From assembly GCF_001039355.2 (NCBI RefSeq), contig NW_019773859.1:205852-269851 (forward strand): a stretch of 64,000 bases of DNA. The letters run 5' to 3'. The DNA comes from Lingula anatina (Eukaryota > Brachiopoda > Lingulata > Lingulida > Lingulidae). Below the pieces are notes generated by a model that was not told the DNA's origin, ran no database searches, and was given only the letters and a program-made list of their open reading frames with translations. Positions 47,720-60,074 of this stretch are shown here, in pieces. The translations under genes were made by a program, and so were the position numbers. Position 1 is the stretch's first letter. The number at the start of each line of letters is the position of its first letter.

Positions 47720-50700
47720 ATGTCAAACGCAGGTGGCGGAAAGGTTAGGCAAACACGAAGAAAACCGTCGACTGATAAGCCATACAACAGACGACAGGTA
47801 ATTTTGGTTTAGATGTTCACTTGTGCTTTATTCTCAAACGAAAACTGCCACTGGCCCGAGTGACTGCCACACACGCTGTGGTGTTCAGAAAGGACGCTTG
47901 TTAAGAGAAGACACTAATAAAAGCTCCCCATATCATTTTGCTTTGTGTTGTATTGCCTGTTTGCCATGTTTGAGAACAAGATGTTTATGTCCCTTTTTCA
48001 TTTTGACATCTATTTTGGACGTGTGATTGACTTTTCCAAAGTAACCTCGATTCTTCATTTGAATTCGTTGAGATCTAAAATTGATATAGGGTGCTTTCTA
48101 AATATGGACTAAAATGTGTTTCAAAAAAGATCTCGCGTTTCTTGTACATGTGGTGGGACATGCATATTAAAAAGGGCACACCATTACTTTCATCAGTTTT
48201 AAAGATTTGTAGCACTGACTTTACATATTTTGTAGGTTTCTTGAAATAGTCTTTTAGAGAATGATCACAAAGTCATATAACCTTGATATTGTGTCAAAAA
48301 TATTGCCTCCAAAACAAAAATTTACTTGCAGGACATGGTAAAATAACTTATTTAGATAGAAGCAAAATAATATTCTAGCATTATGATAGTGACAGACTTG
48401 TTTCCAATTCTTTGTTCAAGAATTTTTTATACATTGTATTTATGTACTAGTATGTATGTATTGCATATATTAAATAACCCAAAATTTAATATTATCAGTT
48501 GAAAATTACTTGTATTTTATGTAAGAGCAATTGTCGGGTATTTCTGTTACCAAAGCATTGTCACATAACTTTTAGGAATTTATCAGGTCACTAACTAAAT
48601 TGGGTCAGAGTTTTAATCTGCTTTTTAGACCAAATCCCTTTTTTTAGTACATTTGTTTTACAAAAGCATGTTTAAAATGGGTGCAAGCATATCTCTCAAT
48701 GCTTAGCTGAAAAAAAGAGAGGGCAATGTTAAAAATGAGTAGCAAATTGGCAGAATTAGCAGCATATATACTGGATGAGTTTTCACTTTTCTCTTTCAGT
48801 CTCTGCTGAGCAGAGTAACAGATACAGTAAAAGATATCCTATCGCCATCCTGGCTAGTTGATATTGTATCCAGTGTTAAAAAGAAGACCTCACCTCAACT
48901 TGACACAGTAGAAGAACACAATGACAATGGGGAAGACCTGGAGGTTAGTGTCTGAAATCCCATATATGTGTATAAGCACTCCAGCTGAAATATTGACTTG
49001 AATATTTCTCATTTTCTTTATGGAGATGTGTGAGTCACCTAGGTGAAATAATGTGATGACCATATGAGTATCCCTAATTAGAAACTAGAGGAAAGAATTC
49101 CAAAGCAATGTAGATTTTATGAACATGACGTCACTTACTGGTCAGTGATTGCACTGGCAGGCAACATTGTCTGAGGTGCCAAGAATATCTATACATATGA
49201 ATAGTAAAATGTGTCATGAAACTATGCCAAATATGGAGGACTGTTACCCTGTTATTTATAGAAAAGTATTGATGTTGATACAAAAATATCTCTGTACTCT
49301 GATAATAAGACCCAGCAAAAAATATGATAACAAAAATATGATTTTTATTTCCAGGAATCCTACCTCCCACCCAGGGCAAAACCTCAGATGCCACCTCACA
49401 TGCAATCAAAAGCTCACCCAAGCCAGCCTTCTTACCAGAGTAGTAGTGTATTAACTGAAAGGCCGCTCTATGGAGGTTCCTCACTTGGAAGGACCCCATT
49501 CTCTTCATTTAAACCTGACCTTCACACCAGCACCCCAGGGACCTCTGGGGGACACATTCCTTTCCCAGTATACAAGGGGCAAGGGGAGGATCACAGGAGA
49601 GGGCTATCTCATGGTGAGTGCTAGGGCCATTGGTATGAGGAGGATGTTACTGAATTTTTCTATGCAACTCTATGCAACCTTATGTTGAATGCCAGTCCAG
49701 AATCATGATGCACCTTAAGAAAAAAAAAAATGGCTACATAAAGTCAAGTGCAAGCAGTCCAGAAAAGAACAGCTGACTTTTCTGTAACTGACATGTCTGA
49801 ATCACCTGTTATCACAGGTGTTGGTAAAAGTCATTTTTGTAGGAAAAAATGTTTGAAATATATAGAAATAACCTCTCTATCGAAAGTGTCATTAAGTCCT
49901 GTGTTTATGTCTCTGCCAGTGAGTTCCCTGATCCCAGAGGCAGACAAGCCTGATTTTAAGAGTGAGATGCTACAGCTCCAGGAGGCACAGCTACAACAGC
50001 TGAGGGAGGACCTGGGTGGCAGTGTGGCTGTCAGGGAAGAGATGAGCTCTACCGCAGTGGAGAAATCACTTGGTAATAATTTTATACACAGAAAGCCTTG
50101 GCTCATTGTTGTAAGATTTTTCTCTTAGAAGCTAGCCAGTTAATAACTTGAATCATATCATTGACTACTTCAGAAAATTTCATTTATTCACTGATTGGTA
50201 AATAATGAAAGCCCGGATATCCACATAGTAGATACACTGAATTTTTAAGGCAGTTTCCAAAACCTTTTTAGTCTACTGGCCCAAGGAAAGCAATTTTACT
50301 CTCATCTGTTTCGGGGCCATGTCAATTTCTCAAAAAGTTGATAATGTTATAAGGTTGGACTCATAAGTGTGAGCTATATTAAAAATATATGGAGTGTGTA
50401 CATTAAAAATATGAAAAGTATTTGTTATCTTTGCAAGTTATCATTTTTTGTGCATTTTTTTCTTCAGAATGATTGCTTGGGTCACTTAGAAATATTTAAT
50501 AAAAGTCTTGTTCTGTTTCTCAATGACAGATATGTCCCAGTCACTATCTGGCAGTCATCTGTGGTCCACCAGTGAGGTGTCAAAACCACAGCCATCAGTG
50601 AGAACACACAGACCTTCCTTCAATGCGTCAATCTTTGGCTCCCCAGCAACTGTAAGTATATGGTTTGTGGGTGTGGGCAGTTTAGAGAGAGAGAGAGAGA

Positions 50701-53700
50701 GGGAAGGAAGGGGGGGGGGAGGGAGGAGGGGAAAGAAGGTAATAAGGCCAAATAAGTGTGAAATGTAATACTAAAGAGAATTTTAAAGATAACCATTTCA
50801 TATTGCTCTTTTGTCTGGACATAATGTTTTAATGTGATTATAAGGAATTTCAACTTTTTTTTTTCATTAGAATACATCACTATTTGGAGGTCAGAGCTCC
50901 CCTTACTACCCAGGGAGGACTACGTTTGGTGGAGCAACTTCCCATAGGAAAAACAGACTCAACTCCACAGCTCCATATCAGGTGGATGTTTTTTCATATC
51001 TTTTCATTTTTCACGATCAACAACATGTCTTTCATGGGCTGTGCACAGTGCAGTCTACAAAGTATGACTCATTTTTTTTCCCACATGAATAAGTTTTGTG
51101 TCAGGCAACACATTTCTGTCTGAGCAATTTATTGCCAGCTAAATTATATGGTGGTAGTATAATATCACACACAAAATATTTTTATCTCCATATTTTTACC
51201 TGTGCAGTTTTTATATTTGGCATTGGTCATTGATTGAAGTATACTTTGTGAACATTTCAGACTGCTGCCCCGCTAAGAAGACAGGTGAAAGCCAAGCCTT
51301 TGAACAACACATCTACAGGAGTCACCAGTTCAACTGCAAAGAAAATTTTGGAAACTTTGGAGAGAATGTCAACACCTCTTAATGTGTGTAAAACTGATAA
51401 TTGATATTTTGATGCATTCTGAATACTGTTAAAGTAATGCCAGTTTTGCCATGCATTGTGTTTTGATTTGAAAAGTTTGCAAAACGTACAGAATTAGATG
51501 TGTTTGAGATTGCCTTATGTAATGACATGCACTGTTTGCAGGTATACAGCATTGAAGTCATAAATCAAAGACATTATCTTAAGTAGAGTTCTGATGTGTA
51601 ATTTTTGCCACTTTGAAATATATTCACTTTTAGTTTTTGATGTATCTAGGATGCCAAGAAGATTCCAGCTTCATCCCTCAGTATTGCAGATTCTCCATTG
51701 TCTTTCACTGTAAGCATTATTTCATTTGAAGTAGAAACATCGAGTTCAACCTTACAGGTGTTTTTCTTAGTAAATGATGTGAGATTTATGTCAAGTAGTT
51801 ACTTAGGTACTTACGCATTTATGATCATTATAAACCCTTTAATTACATTGTGTAATTATTATTGATATTTTTATTGCATTGCAGCCGGCCAGTTACAGAC
51901 AGAGGCGAAATCAACAAAATCACTCCTTGACCAGTAGAAGTCAGCTGAAGGTAATTTTGAATAAAAATCCCAATGTTGATGTTCATTTTAAAATCACATT
52001 TCACATATTTATACAGAAGCATTGTATCAGAAATAGAATGTATCAGTGGACCACGTTGATTCAGTTTCTGAGAGGATTTAAAGCTGACACTTATTATAGA
52101 CCTGTCAGGACTCTTTTGTAGGAAATAAATATTTTATCTCTTTGATTCTGTTATTCAGGCCCCACCAGTGATGAAGCTTAACACCCCATCAGCAGCCTCC
52201 ATTGCTAAGAACAGACAAACATTTCCACAGCCCCCTCCTCCAGAGACAGCACCTAAAATACAGGAGAAACCTGGAACATCAACTGAGTATAAGTAAGAGA
52301 ACGGACTATGCCTTTATAGAGAGGTGTCATTGTTGTGTATCTAAAATCCGGGACTTTATCTTGTCTGTTCATTTTCCTTTTTTGCTGTTGCTATTTTTGA
52401 TTAGTTTTTCAAAAGTAGATATTTATTCTTAAATGACCATTTGTTCAACAACGAAGCATGTTCATTATGTTAAATGAAAGTACCCCTTTTCATCCCTGTC
52501 ATAAGTATAACTAGTTTACTATTTATGCCTAGGGTTGGAAGTACAGATCAACAACCAGCTCTCAGTAAGAGCAGTGGTAAAATGAAGAGAGAAAGGGCAG
52601 GTCACTACTCAAGGCAGGGCGAAGATGAGGAACAAGTATGTAACAACAGCAAAGATTCTTTGCTTTAGGTGGTTTTCTCTTTTTATGTGATAAGAAAGTG
52701 TGGAATGCGGCTCATTTTGGATAATTGCTCAAAAATTGGAATTTAATTAGGGCCTTTTGGCCACTTCTTTATTGGCATTTCCATACCCTATCCTTGCACT
52801 TGGTTCAGAATTTCAGTGAATGTGAAGAGTTTGCAAGTATCGGGTTTTGTTCTAGCCTCAGATCTATCTCATATTTTCCTTCTTGATTATTAGTTAGTTG
52901 TACTGCTTTTACGTAAAGGTAGGCATGAACATTATCACCCTTTTTAAGTGATTTTAACCAATGCTGCTTGGTACAAGTGCTTATACTTAATAAAGTCTTC
53001 AGTCTAGTTAAGGTGTTTCAGAATCGAATGTTAAAAAAGTTAGCAGTGCCAAGTATGGATAAGTGCTGTGACTTCTAAGAAGTAGACTTGTGGTGTTGTT
53101 TTTAGGTTGTCTTACCAGACCTTCCGACAAGCTTTAAATTACCAGTAAGCAGTATGCCCAAGTTTAACTTCATGGGATCTACAGGGAACACTGTGAATTC
53201 CGCTGACAAAGGGCCCCCTGTTCAGGCCAATGGCAGTATAGCCAGCTCACCAACCCCAGGGTTCGCCTTTTCCAACCCAATACCCCAGAGTTCCTCCGAG
53301 GCTCACCAGGGGTCACTCAGTCCTGTCAAACAGGTAAGTTATTATGACACACTGGGGTGATTTTTTGAAGGACAGTGCATTGGGTATCAGGGAGATGAAT
53401 ATGAAAAAAAACTATCTCAGGAGTGTTCCATAATATTCTAGAACTGGACCTGTGAACTGAGAAATATTTTTCAGGTGCCATGGAGACCTTTATCAAAAAC
53501 ATTCCAAAAAAAATGATTTAAAAAATGTAGCAGCAGCAAGTGCTTTGGCTGAGCAAATACAGGTGCATTGTTTAAAATTTGATATCGTTCTGTGTAATAT
53601 GATGTTTAGTTCCAAATTTCTCTTTAATTTGATTATTGCTTTAAGCAATTGAAAGGATATAGCATAGATTTACTAAAGTATGTTAAGTAAATAGAAAGAA

Positions 53701-56700
53701 AAATATTTTTACAGGATTTCAAGTTCAGTTCTCCTATAGCCATAGGAGAGTCCAGCAAGACCACAGGTGCCCCCACCTCCTCCAGCGTGGCCACTGCAAT
53801 CCAGTTTACCTCCACCTCAACAGCAACCGCAGCATCCACAGTATTAAACAAGGACTCCAACTCTGTGCAATTTAACTTTGGAAGTGCAGCTCCTTCATCA
53901 AAGGGTGCACCACAGACCACATTTGGGTTTGGTAGTGGACCTTCAAGCCAGAGCTCTGTGCCACCTGCAGGTGGAATGCAGATGAAGTTCACAGCTTCAC
54001 CTGTAGCACCCAAACCTAAGCCAAAAGCTAATAAATCTGAACCTGAGGAAGGTAAACAATCGCTTTTTATAAGGATGAGAATTGTTCTACTCTTTTCTTT
54101 CTTTTGTATGTGTTTGTTTAGTAAAGTATTATAGTATTAAGATTTTGTATGAAATGTTCAAAAATTGAGAGAATCAATAGGCAATATTATTCTTGTATCT
54201 TACAATTTTTAGTTCCCATTCCCTTTTACTAATGAATATATAAATGATTGTGAAAGTTGATGTTTCAGTTGTTGATGCAGGCAACAACAACTCAATCCCT
54301 CGCTGTTTTCTCCTTACTGATGTTAAGTTTTGATATACTGGAGTGCTAATGACAAAAAATCAACAGATGACAATCAGATCTTTCCAATTTCAGATGGCTT
54401 TGCCTTTAAGCCAGCAAAAGAGTTGAAGAGCGGTAGTGTTATGGATATCCTGGGCAAGGGAACAACAACAACAACTACAGATGCCAAGCCTTCACCAGGG
54501 ACTGGAATAGCCCCAGCATCTTCACTAAAACAGGGCAGTGTCATGGACATACTGGGTAAAGGTGAGGTGATTTGCAACTGGATTTTTGTATATGATGATC
54601 TTAACATCATGTTGCATGTTTCAGTTTCTGTTGATTTTGAGTCATGTTCTTTTGTGTAATGAGTATTTTGACAGCAGGTGCAGTAGACTCACATAATATA
54701 GACACGTATTTGGGACTAGAAAAATTTGTTCAAGATTCCTGTAGATTTGAGTTGGGCAAAGTTGATTGTTCATTGCAGTTTCAACTTATAACAAGGGGAA
54801 AAATCTTATTACAAGATTTGTTTGAGACAAACAATGATAAGCGTTATATGGCGATGATTTATGAGGTGTCTAGTGAATTTCTAGAGAAGCACTGAAGTGA
54901 GTCACAAATGAGTCATGTTATCAAGTTCTGGTTTTTCAGCCCCAGAAGTGTCACAATCATCTAGCACATTAGTTGGGTTTGGAGATAAGTTCAAGCCTGC
55001 AGCAGGCAGCTGGGAGTGTGACTCGTGTATGGTGAGGAATAAAGCTAGTGACAGCAAGTGTGCAGCCTGTCAGTCTGCCAAGCCAGGTAACTTCTAGTCA
55101 GAGTAATTGACTTTTTACTCCTTTTCAATTAATACCAGAATATTGTTAAAAATTAATACAATTGGATATGGTTTTTATGCAGTATGTAGCAAAATGGATT
55201 TTTTTTGTTTGCATTTAATTTACCCCCATGAAATTCATTATAAGTGTCATCTATTTTTAAATGATGTTCACTTTGGGATAAGAATTATGTGCAATGTTAT
55301 CAGCTGGACAGGATATGCGAAGTTGTCTGCTAAACTAGATTTTACTGCAAAAGTGGTATTTATTTATTTATTTATTTCATCGCAGGGTCCAGCACCACTA
55401 CCTCTGTAAGTTCAGCCCCAGCACCTAATACAGTCAGCAGCTGGGGAAGTTTAGCAGATAAATTCAAGGCTGCTCCTGGAGCTTGGGAATGTAGCACTTG
55501 CTTGGTCAGGAACAAGGATTCAGCTATGGAGTGTGCTGCTTGTGGGACAGTCAAACCTGGTCTCCCCACCAACAGCTCTACAACAACAACCCCAAGCTCA
55601 AAAACAGACACTTGTTCCTCTGTACCTCCTATAAAAAATAGTTTAGGGAGTCTGTTCAAGAAGCCAGAAGGGAGCTGGGAGTGTGGTACGTGTATGGTGA
55701 TGAATAAACCTGATGCCTCCTCATGTGTTGCCTGTCAGACGCCAAATCCAAATGGTGCTAAGACACCCTCTGTTAAAGAACCAGAGGTGAGAACTTATTA
55801 TATGAGTATATGAATTCTGATATCTTGACGAGATGTGGCAATGTAGGGTATTTTCCTGGTCTGTTTCAATAGTTAACTTAAAAGCAACTGTAACTTTTTT
55901 CAACTCCATCAAATTTCCCCAAAACTGCTGTGCTAGATTCAATTTGGTAGATTGTAGCATGCTAAATTTGATTATGATGAAATGCTTTGGTATGATAGAA
56001 TCAACTACAGTTCTTTACACATGGTTCTTAGGCTCTCAACTTTGATTATATTGTGAATCATGAGATTTGAATAATAAATATTCCCATGTTTCCCATGTTT
56101 GAACTGACATAGCCATTAAAAGGCTATTTATTATGATTTAAGATTCCCAAGCCTACTGGGCCACCATTATCATCCATATTCAAGAAATCCACAGGGTCCT
56201 GGGAATGTGATTTGTGCATGGTTCAAAACAAGCCAGAGGCAGTGAAATGTGCTGCATGTGAGGCCCCCAAGCCAGGGCTACAGCCCACAGCAGGTAATGA
56301 CCATGGTATTACTGTAGTCAGCTAGTGGAAGCACAGTCTGTAGGATTAAAAATGGTTCCACGCCCCATGCCAGAAACAACTGAATCCCAAATTATTATGA
56401 AAGTAAAATTTTGTAAATTTATTTATTTACTGGACATGGTTTCTACTTTGGGCCAGTAGATACCTAGACCACAGTAACCTGTAAGATGGATTGTTTAAAG
56501 AGTTTTTTGAGACAGACTGTCAAGTAAATGTTATTAAATTTATGTTATTTCTTCCTCAGTTATTCCCTTTCAGCAAGTCCTTCAGGTGCCTGGGAAAGTG
56601 TTCGAGTCAATTTGAATACAGAATAACACTGTGAATCATCTATTGGTGTTTTGAATAATTTAACATTTAAAAGATAAATTCAGCTATACTATGTCGGAAA

Positions 56701-59700
56701 GCTAAACCTGAAAAAAATTAACACTCCAAACATCCTGTATTTTGAAATAAATCTAATCTGGTTTTTCCAGGGTTTACAGGATCCGGAATGAAAGGGGGAT
56801 TCAAATTTGGCACTGGTAGTGGATTTCAGTTTGATAAAACCACATCTGGGGACAGCAAGACATCAGGATTTACATTTGGCACCCAGACCACATCAACAGC
56901 CACTTCTAATGCAACAGGATTTAAATTTGGAGTTCAAGAAGTTGGTAATACTGGTGATATTAAGTTTGGTTTTCAAGACAAGACTGTCGGTACAGGAATC
57001 AAATTTGGGACTGGCGCAGATAAGCAGTCGGAAGAGAAGAAAGAACAGAAATCAAGTGGTGGTTTTAAATTTGGTGGTGATTCTGTAAATACATCAACAA
57101 GTAACACTGCAGCTTTTGGTGGTTTTAAATTTGGACAAACTAATGACAAATCTGTTGACAGTAAAAAAGAACAGTCTGGGGCTGAGACGTCTGTTCCTGG
57201 GGGGTTTAAGTTTGGTGCCAATCCCCCAGGCACCACCACAACTACAGCTACTATGGGAGGTTTCAGCTTTGGGAGCAAGCCTGGAGAAAGTACTCAATCA
57301 GTGTCCAATGCTGTCACTTCAGCAGCAGGAGGGTTTAGTTTTGGGGCACCAAAACCTTCAGTGAACTCAACAGACCTAACAGCGAATCCCTTCCCAGCCA
57401 ATTCTGTTCCTTCATCTGGGTTTGCTGTGGGAGCTGGGATAGGTATACTATAGGAGCACAATGCTTTTCATTCCTTTGTAGCATGCTGTAAATTATGATC
57501 TGCATTCTTTCATTGCTAGTATATATTATTGTTTGAAAACATTTTACAAATTGGACTATGAAATTGTGACTAATAGTAACATTCTTTTTTGATTTATTTA
57601 ACTGATGCACTGAACAAAAAAAAAAAAAAAAAGAACTAACAAAGTTAACTTTCAAATTAATAGTCCTCGTTATCTTACATGAAAAAGTCCTCATGCTTGT
57701 TTTATTTTGTATAATAGGCAAAGGTGACACAACAAAGCCAACATCATCAGGTTTTAGCTTTGGTAATACAGACACCAGTGGTGCAGCTGCTTTTACCTTT
57801 GGTGCAAAGCCTGATGAGACAAAATCTACTGGAAATATCACTTTTGGACAGACAGCACCCTCTAGTGGGGGATTTGGTGCAAAGGAGAAGTCTTCACCTT
57901 TGAAAAGGGGACATGAAGATGGTACGATGTAATTCCTGTCTTATGTAAATATTCAGCTGATATGCTGACTAGGTTGGCTGTGGACTGGCATGAGGAGGGG
58001 CGTGGGGGCTTGATTTCTTTATATTGGTACTGGTGTTTTGTTTAACTTTTTTGGATTGAATTATTGGAAAAAAAGATGTATCAATCAACAATCCCTAAGC
58101 TGATGAAAAATGTCCAAATTTCATTTGAGAAATAGAGAACAATTTATGATTAATAAGATGTCTAATTAATTTCCAGAGGATGAAATATCAGGGAAAAAAC
58201 TTGCATTTGGGAGCATCAAGCCTACTGGTGCGGTAGCTCCCACAATCAGTTTTCCAGGTAGGTAACTGGCTTAGTTATTTTTTAATTTTGATGACTCATG
58301 GTCACGGGTATGATTTTTGTAACTAATGGTATGACATCTATTTAGACTGGGGTTGGTGAAGATATCAGTCAAACAGAAATAAGTTCAAAATCTTTACCTT
58401 TGCAGCAGCCTCAGTTACTCAAGCCCCAGCATTAGGAGGGTTCACTGCTTCAACAACAACATCAACAACAAGCGCCACATCAGCGCCATCACTCTTTGGC
58501 TCAACTGTAGCATTTGGTAGTGGAGGCAACACATCTGTCACATCATCTGCTCCCCTCCCACTCTTTGGCAGCAGTTCTACTGCACCCTCTAGCCTGTTCA
58601 GCACCCCATCCACCACCCCATCCTTTGGTACCCAAGGAGCACCATCATCAGGTTTTGGCACCACTGCTCCAGTGTTTGGTGCAGGAGCTCCGTCGACATT
58701 TGGAGCCTCGACAGCAACAACTTCAGCTAGTACCACTGGTTCAGTATTTGGGAGCAGCACGCCCGCCTTCTCAGGGTTTGGGGGCACTTTTGGGTCCACA
58801 CAAGCCTTTGGAAGTGGTGGTGCTGGCAGTGATAGTACCAAGAATACTGGGGCACCTGTATTTGCTTCTGGTTTTGGTTCTACTGGACCTGGTGCCACCG
58901 GGACTGGTCCTGGTAAGCTTTGGCTTTTGGTTGATGTAGTAGTTTTAAACTGGTGAAGATCTGTGGACTACAAAGTTTGTTTTTCAATTGCACCAGTGTT
59001 CTGTGAACAACAAGAGTTACAATGCTTCACTTGACTTTTTATGTTGTTTGTTTGAATGTAAATAAAGGGGGTACCTTTTGTCTTTTTGACAGACTCAAGT
59101 CACATTAAGTTTCAGTTTTGCTTTCAGCACTTTGATTTTTGCAGTTTTATCATTATATCAGTGTAATCAGATTGTGTACTTAACTTTTTTTTAACAGCAC
59201 CCTTCAGCACGACCCCCAGCTTCCAGTTTGGCCAGACCACTGCTCCAGGAGCCAGCACTGGGACAGGGGAGATCTTTGCATTTGGTGCTAAACCACAGGA
59301 GGTAGTCTGATTTAACCTGTATCAGTATATATATGTTATAGTTTTGTCTGATTTTGTGGAATTTGGTTTTTTTAAATAGATATTGGAAACATTTTGGATG
59401 AATTGCAGGTATTAGTTTTTTATATGCAAGAAACATAATCTGTTTCTTAGGTAATAAGTTATCATTGTCCAATGTCATCATTGTTATATTCATAACTATG
59501 CAAGTTCTGGTGGCGTTATTTCAGAGTAAACCAGCAGATGGCAGCAGTGGATCGACATTTGGTTCAGGAAGCTCCGCAGGCTTCAACTTCAGTGCCACCC
59601 CCAACACTAACTTTGGTGCCTCCCAGGCCACCAGCTTTAGTGCCACACCTTCCTTCAACTTTTCAGGCTCACAGGCCCAATTTTCAGGATTCGGGTAAAT

Positions 59701-60074
59701 ATCTAAAGATGTTATGTAAAGGTATTAATATATCCATCAGCTTGTGGGAATTGTTTGATTATTGCTTCATATCAGTACCTTTCTATTTGTTTTACGAAGA
59801 GAAGTTGGTTTCATCTTCAATATGTTCATTTTATTTTTTCTTAACTCTATTCATTGATATTAATTGTACACAAATTATGATTTTGATGTATAGAAATAAA
59901 ATGGATTATGGCTGCACTATGATTTCTGAAATAACATAGCTCATAATACCAGCTATTATTTGATAACTTTCTAGTGCTACTGGTCCAACTCCAGACAACC
60001 CATTCAGTGCTAACTCTAATGTCACAAGAGGGAGGACTATAAAGAGAGCAGCAAGAAGACTGAAAAAATCATAA
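47720..60074 (+). CDS. NUP153: nucleoporin Nup153
   Basis: Nuclear-basket FG nucleoporin: pore assembly, import/export docking, Ran binding. My model has 24 coding exons, in frame throughout, encoding 1540 aa (human about 1475): 47720-47797, 48800-48943, 49355-49613, 49920-50072, 50530-50651, 50871-50981, 51261-51383, 51650-51709, 51885-51950, 52159-52292, 52533-52635, 53106-53333, 53715-54051, 54394-54561, 54940-55086, 55386-55786, 56143-56293, 56771-57442, 57718-57921, 58177-58257, 58406-58912, 59198-59301, 59525-59694, 59975-60074. Landmarks in order: basic N-terminus, the amphipathic LLSRVTDTVKDIL segment (about 28-40), YYPGRTTFGG and VTSSTAKKILETLERMSTPL in the pore-targeting region, two copies of GSVMDILGK, four zinc fingers of WxCx2Cx10Cx2C type (Trp at 720, 778, 842, 898), an FG-repeat domain with many GFxFG/FGxx units from about 929, and a basic tail ending RRLKKS. 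All junctions are GT-AG. A few weak acceptors (for example ATTTAAG before 56143) should be confirmed by transcripts. Confidence 0.95.
50684..50739. repeat. GA/poly-G purine tract in Nup153 intron 5
   Basis: (AG)n followed by GGAA and poly-G, about 35 bases after the exon 5 donor. Simple sequence within the intron. Confidence 0.85.
54940..56293 (+). other. Nup153 zinc-finger cluster (four RanBP2-type fingers)
   Basis: Four fingers lie in three exons: one in 54940-55086, two in 55386-55786, one in 56143-56293. Each reads G(S/A)WEC..C followed by MV/LVxNK and CxxC, and three are followed by KPG. In vertebrate Nup153 these fingers bind Ran-GDP and COPI. The conserved Trp and all sixteen Cys are present, so all four should fold around zinc. 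The cluster is embedded in three exons with similar linkers (GFGDKFKPA, LADKFKAAP, GSLFKKP, SSIFKKS), evidence of internal duplication. Confidence 0.9.
56771..60074 (+). other. Nup153 FG-repeat domain exons
   Basis: Exons 18-24 encode the phase-forming C-terminal region, rich in Gly, Ser, Thr and Phe, with FG in forms such as GFKFG, GFSFG, FGxS and AFGS. Charged KxE/KPDE spacers occur in the first exon; the exon at 58406-58912 is almost free of charge. The region binds importins and exportins. The long opposite-strand frames here are shadows of this biased composition. Confidence 0.9.

Noticed and set aside
53633-54013. Minus-strand 126-codon frame
   Set aside because: Shadow of Nup153 exon 13.
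58419-58898. Minus-strand open frame of 159 codons rich in Pro, Val and Ala
   Set aside because: It is the exact shadow of the Nup153 FG exon 58406-58912; compositional bias keeps the opposite strand free of stops.
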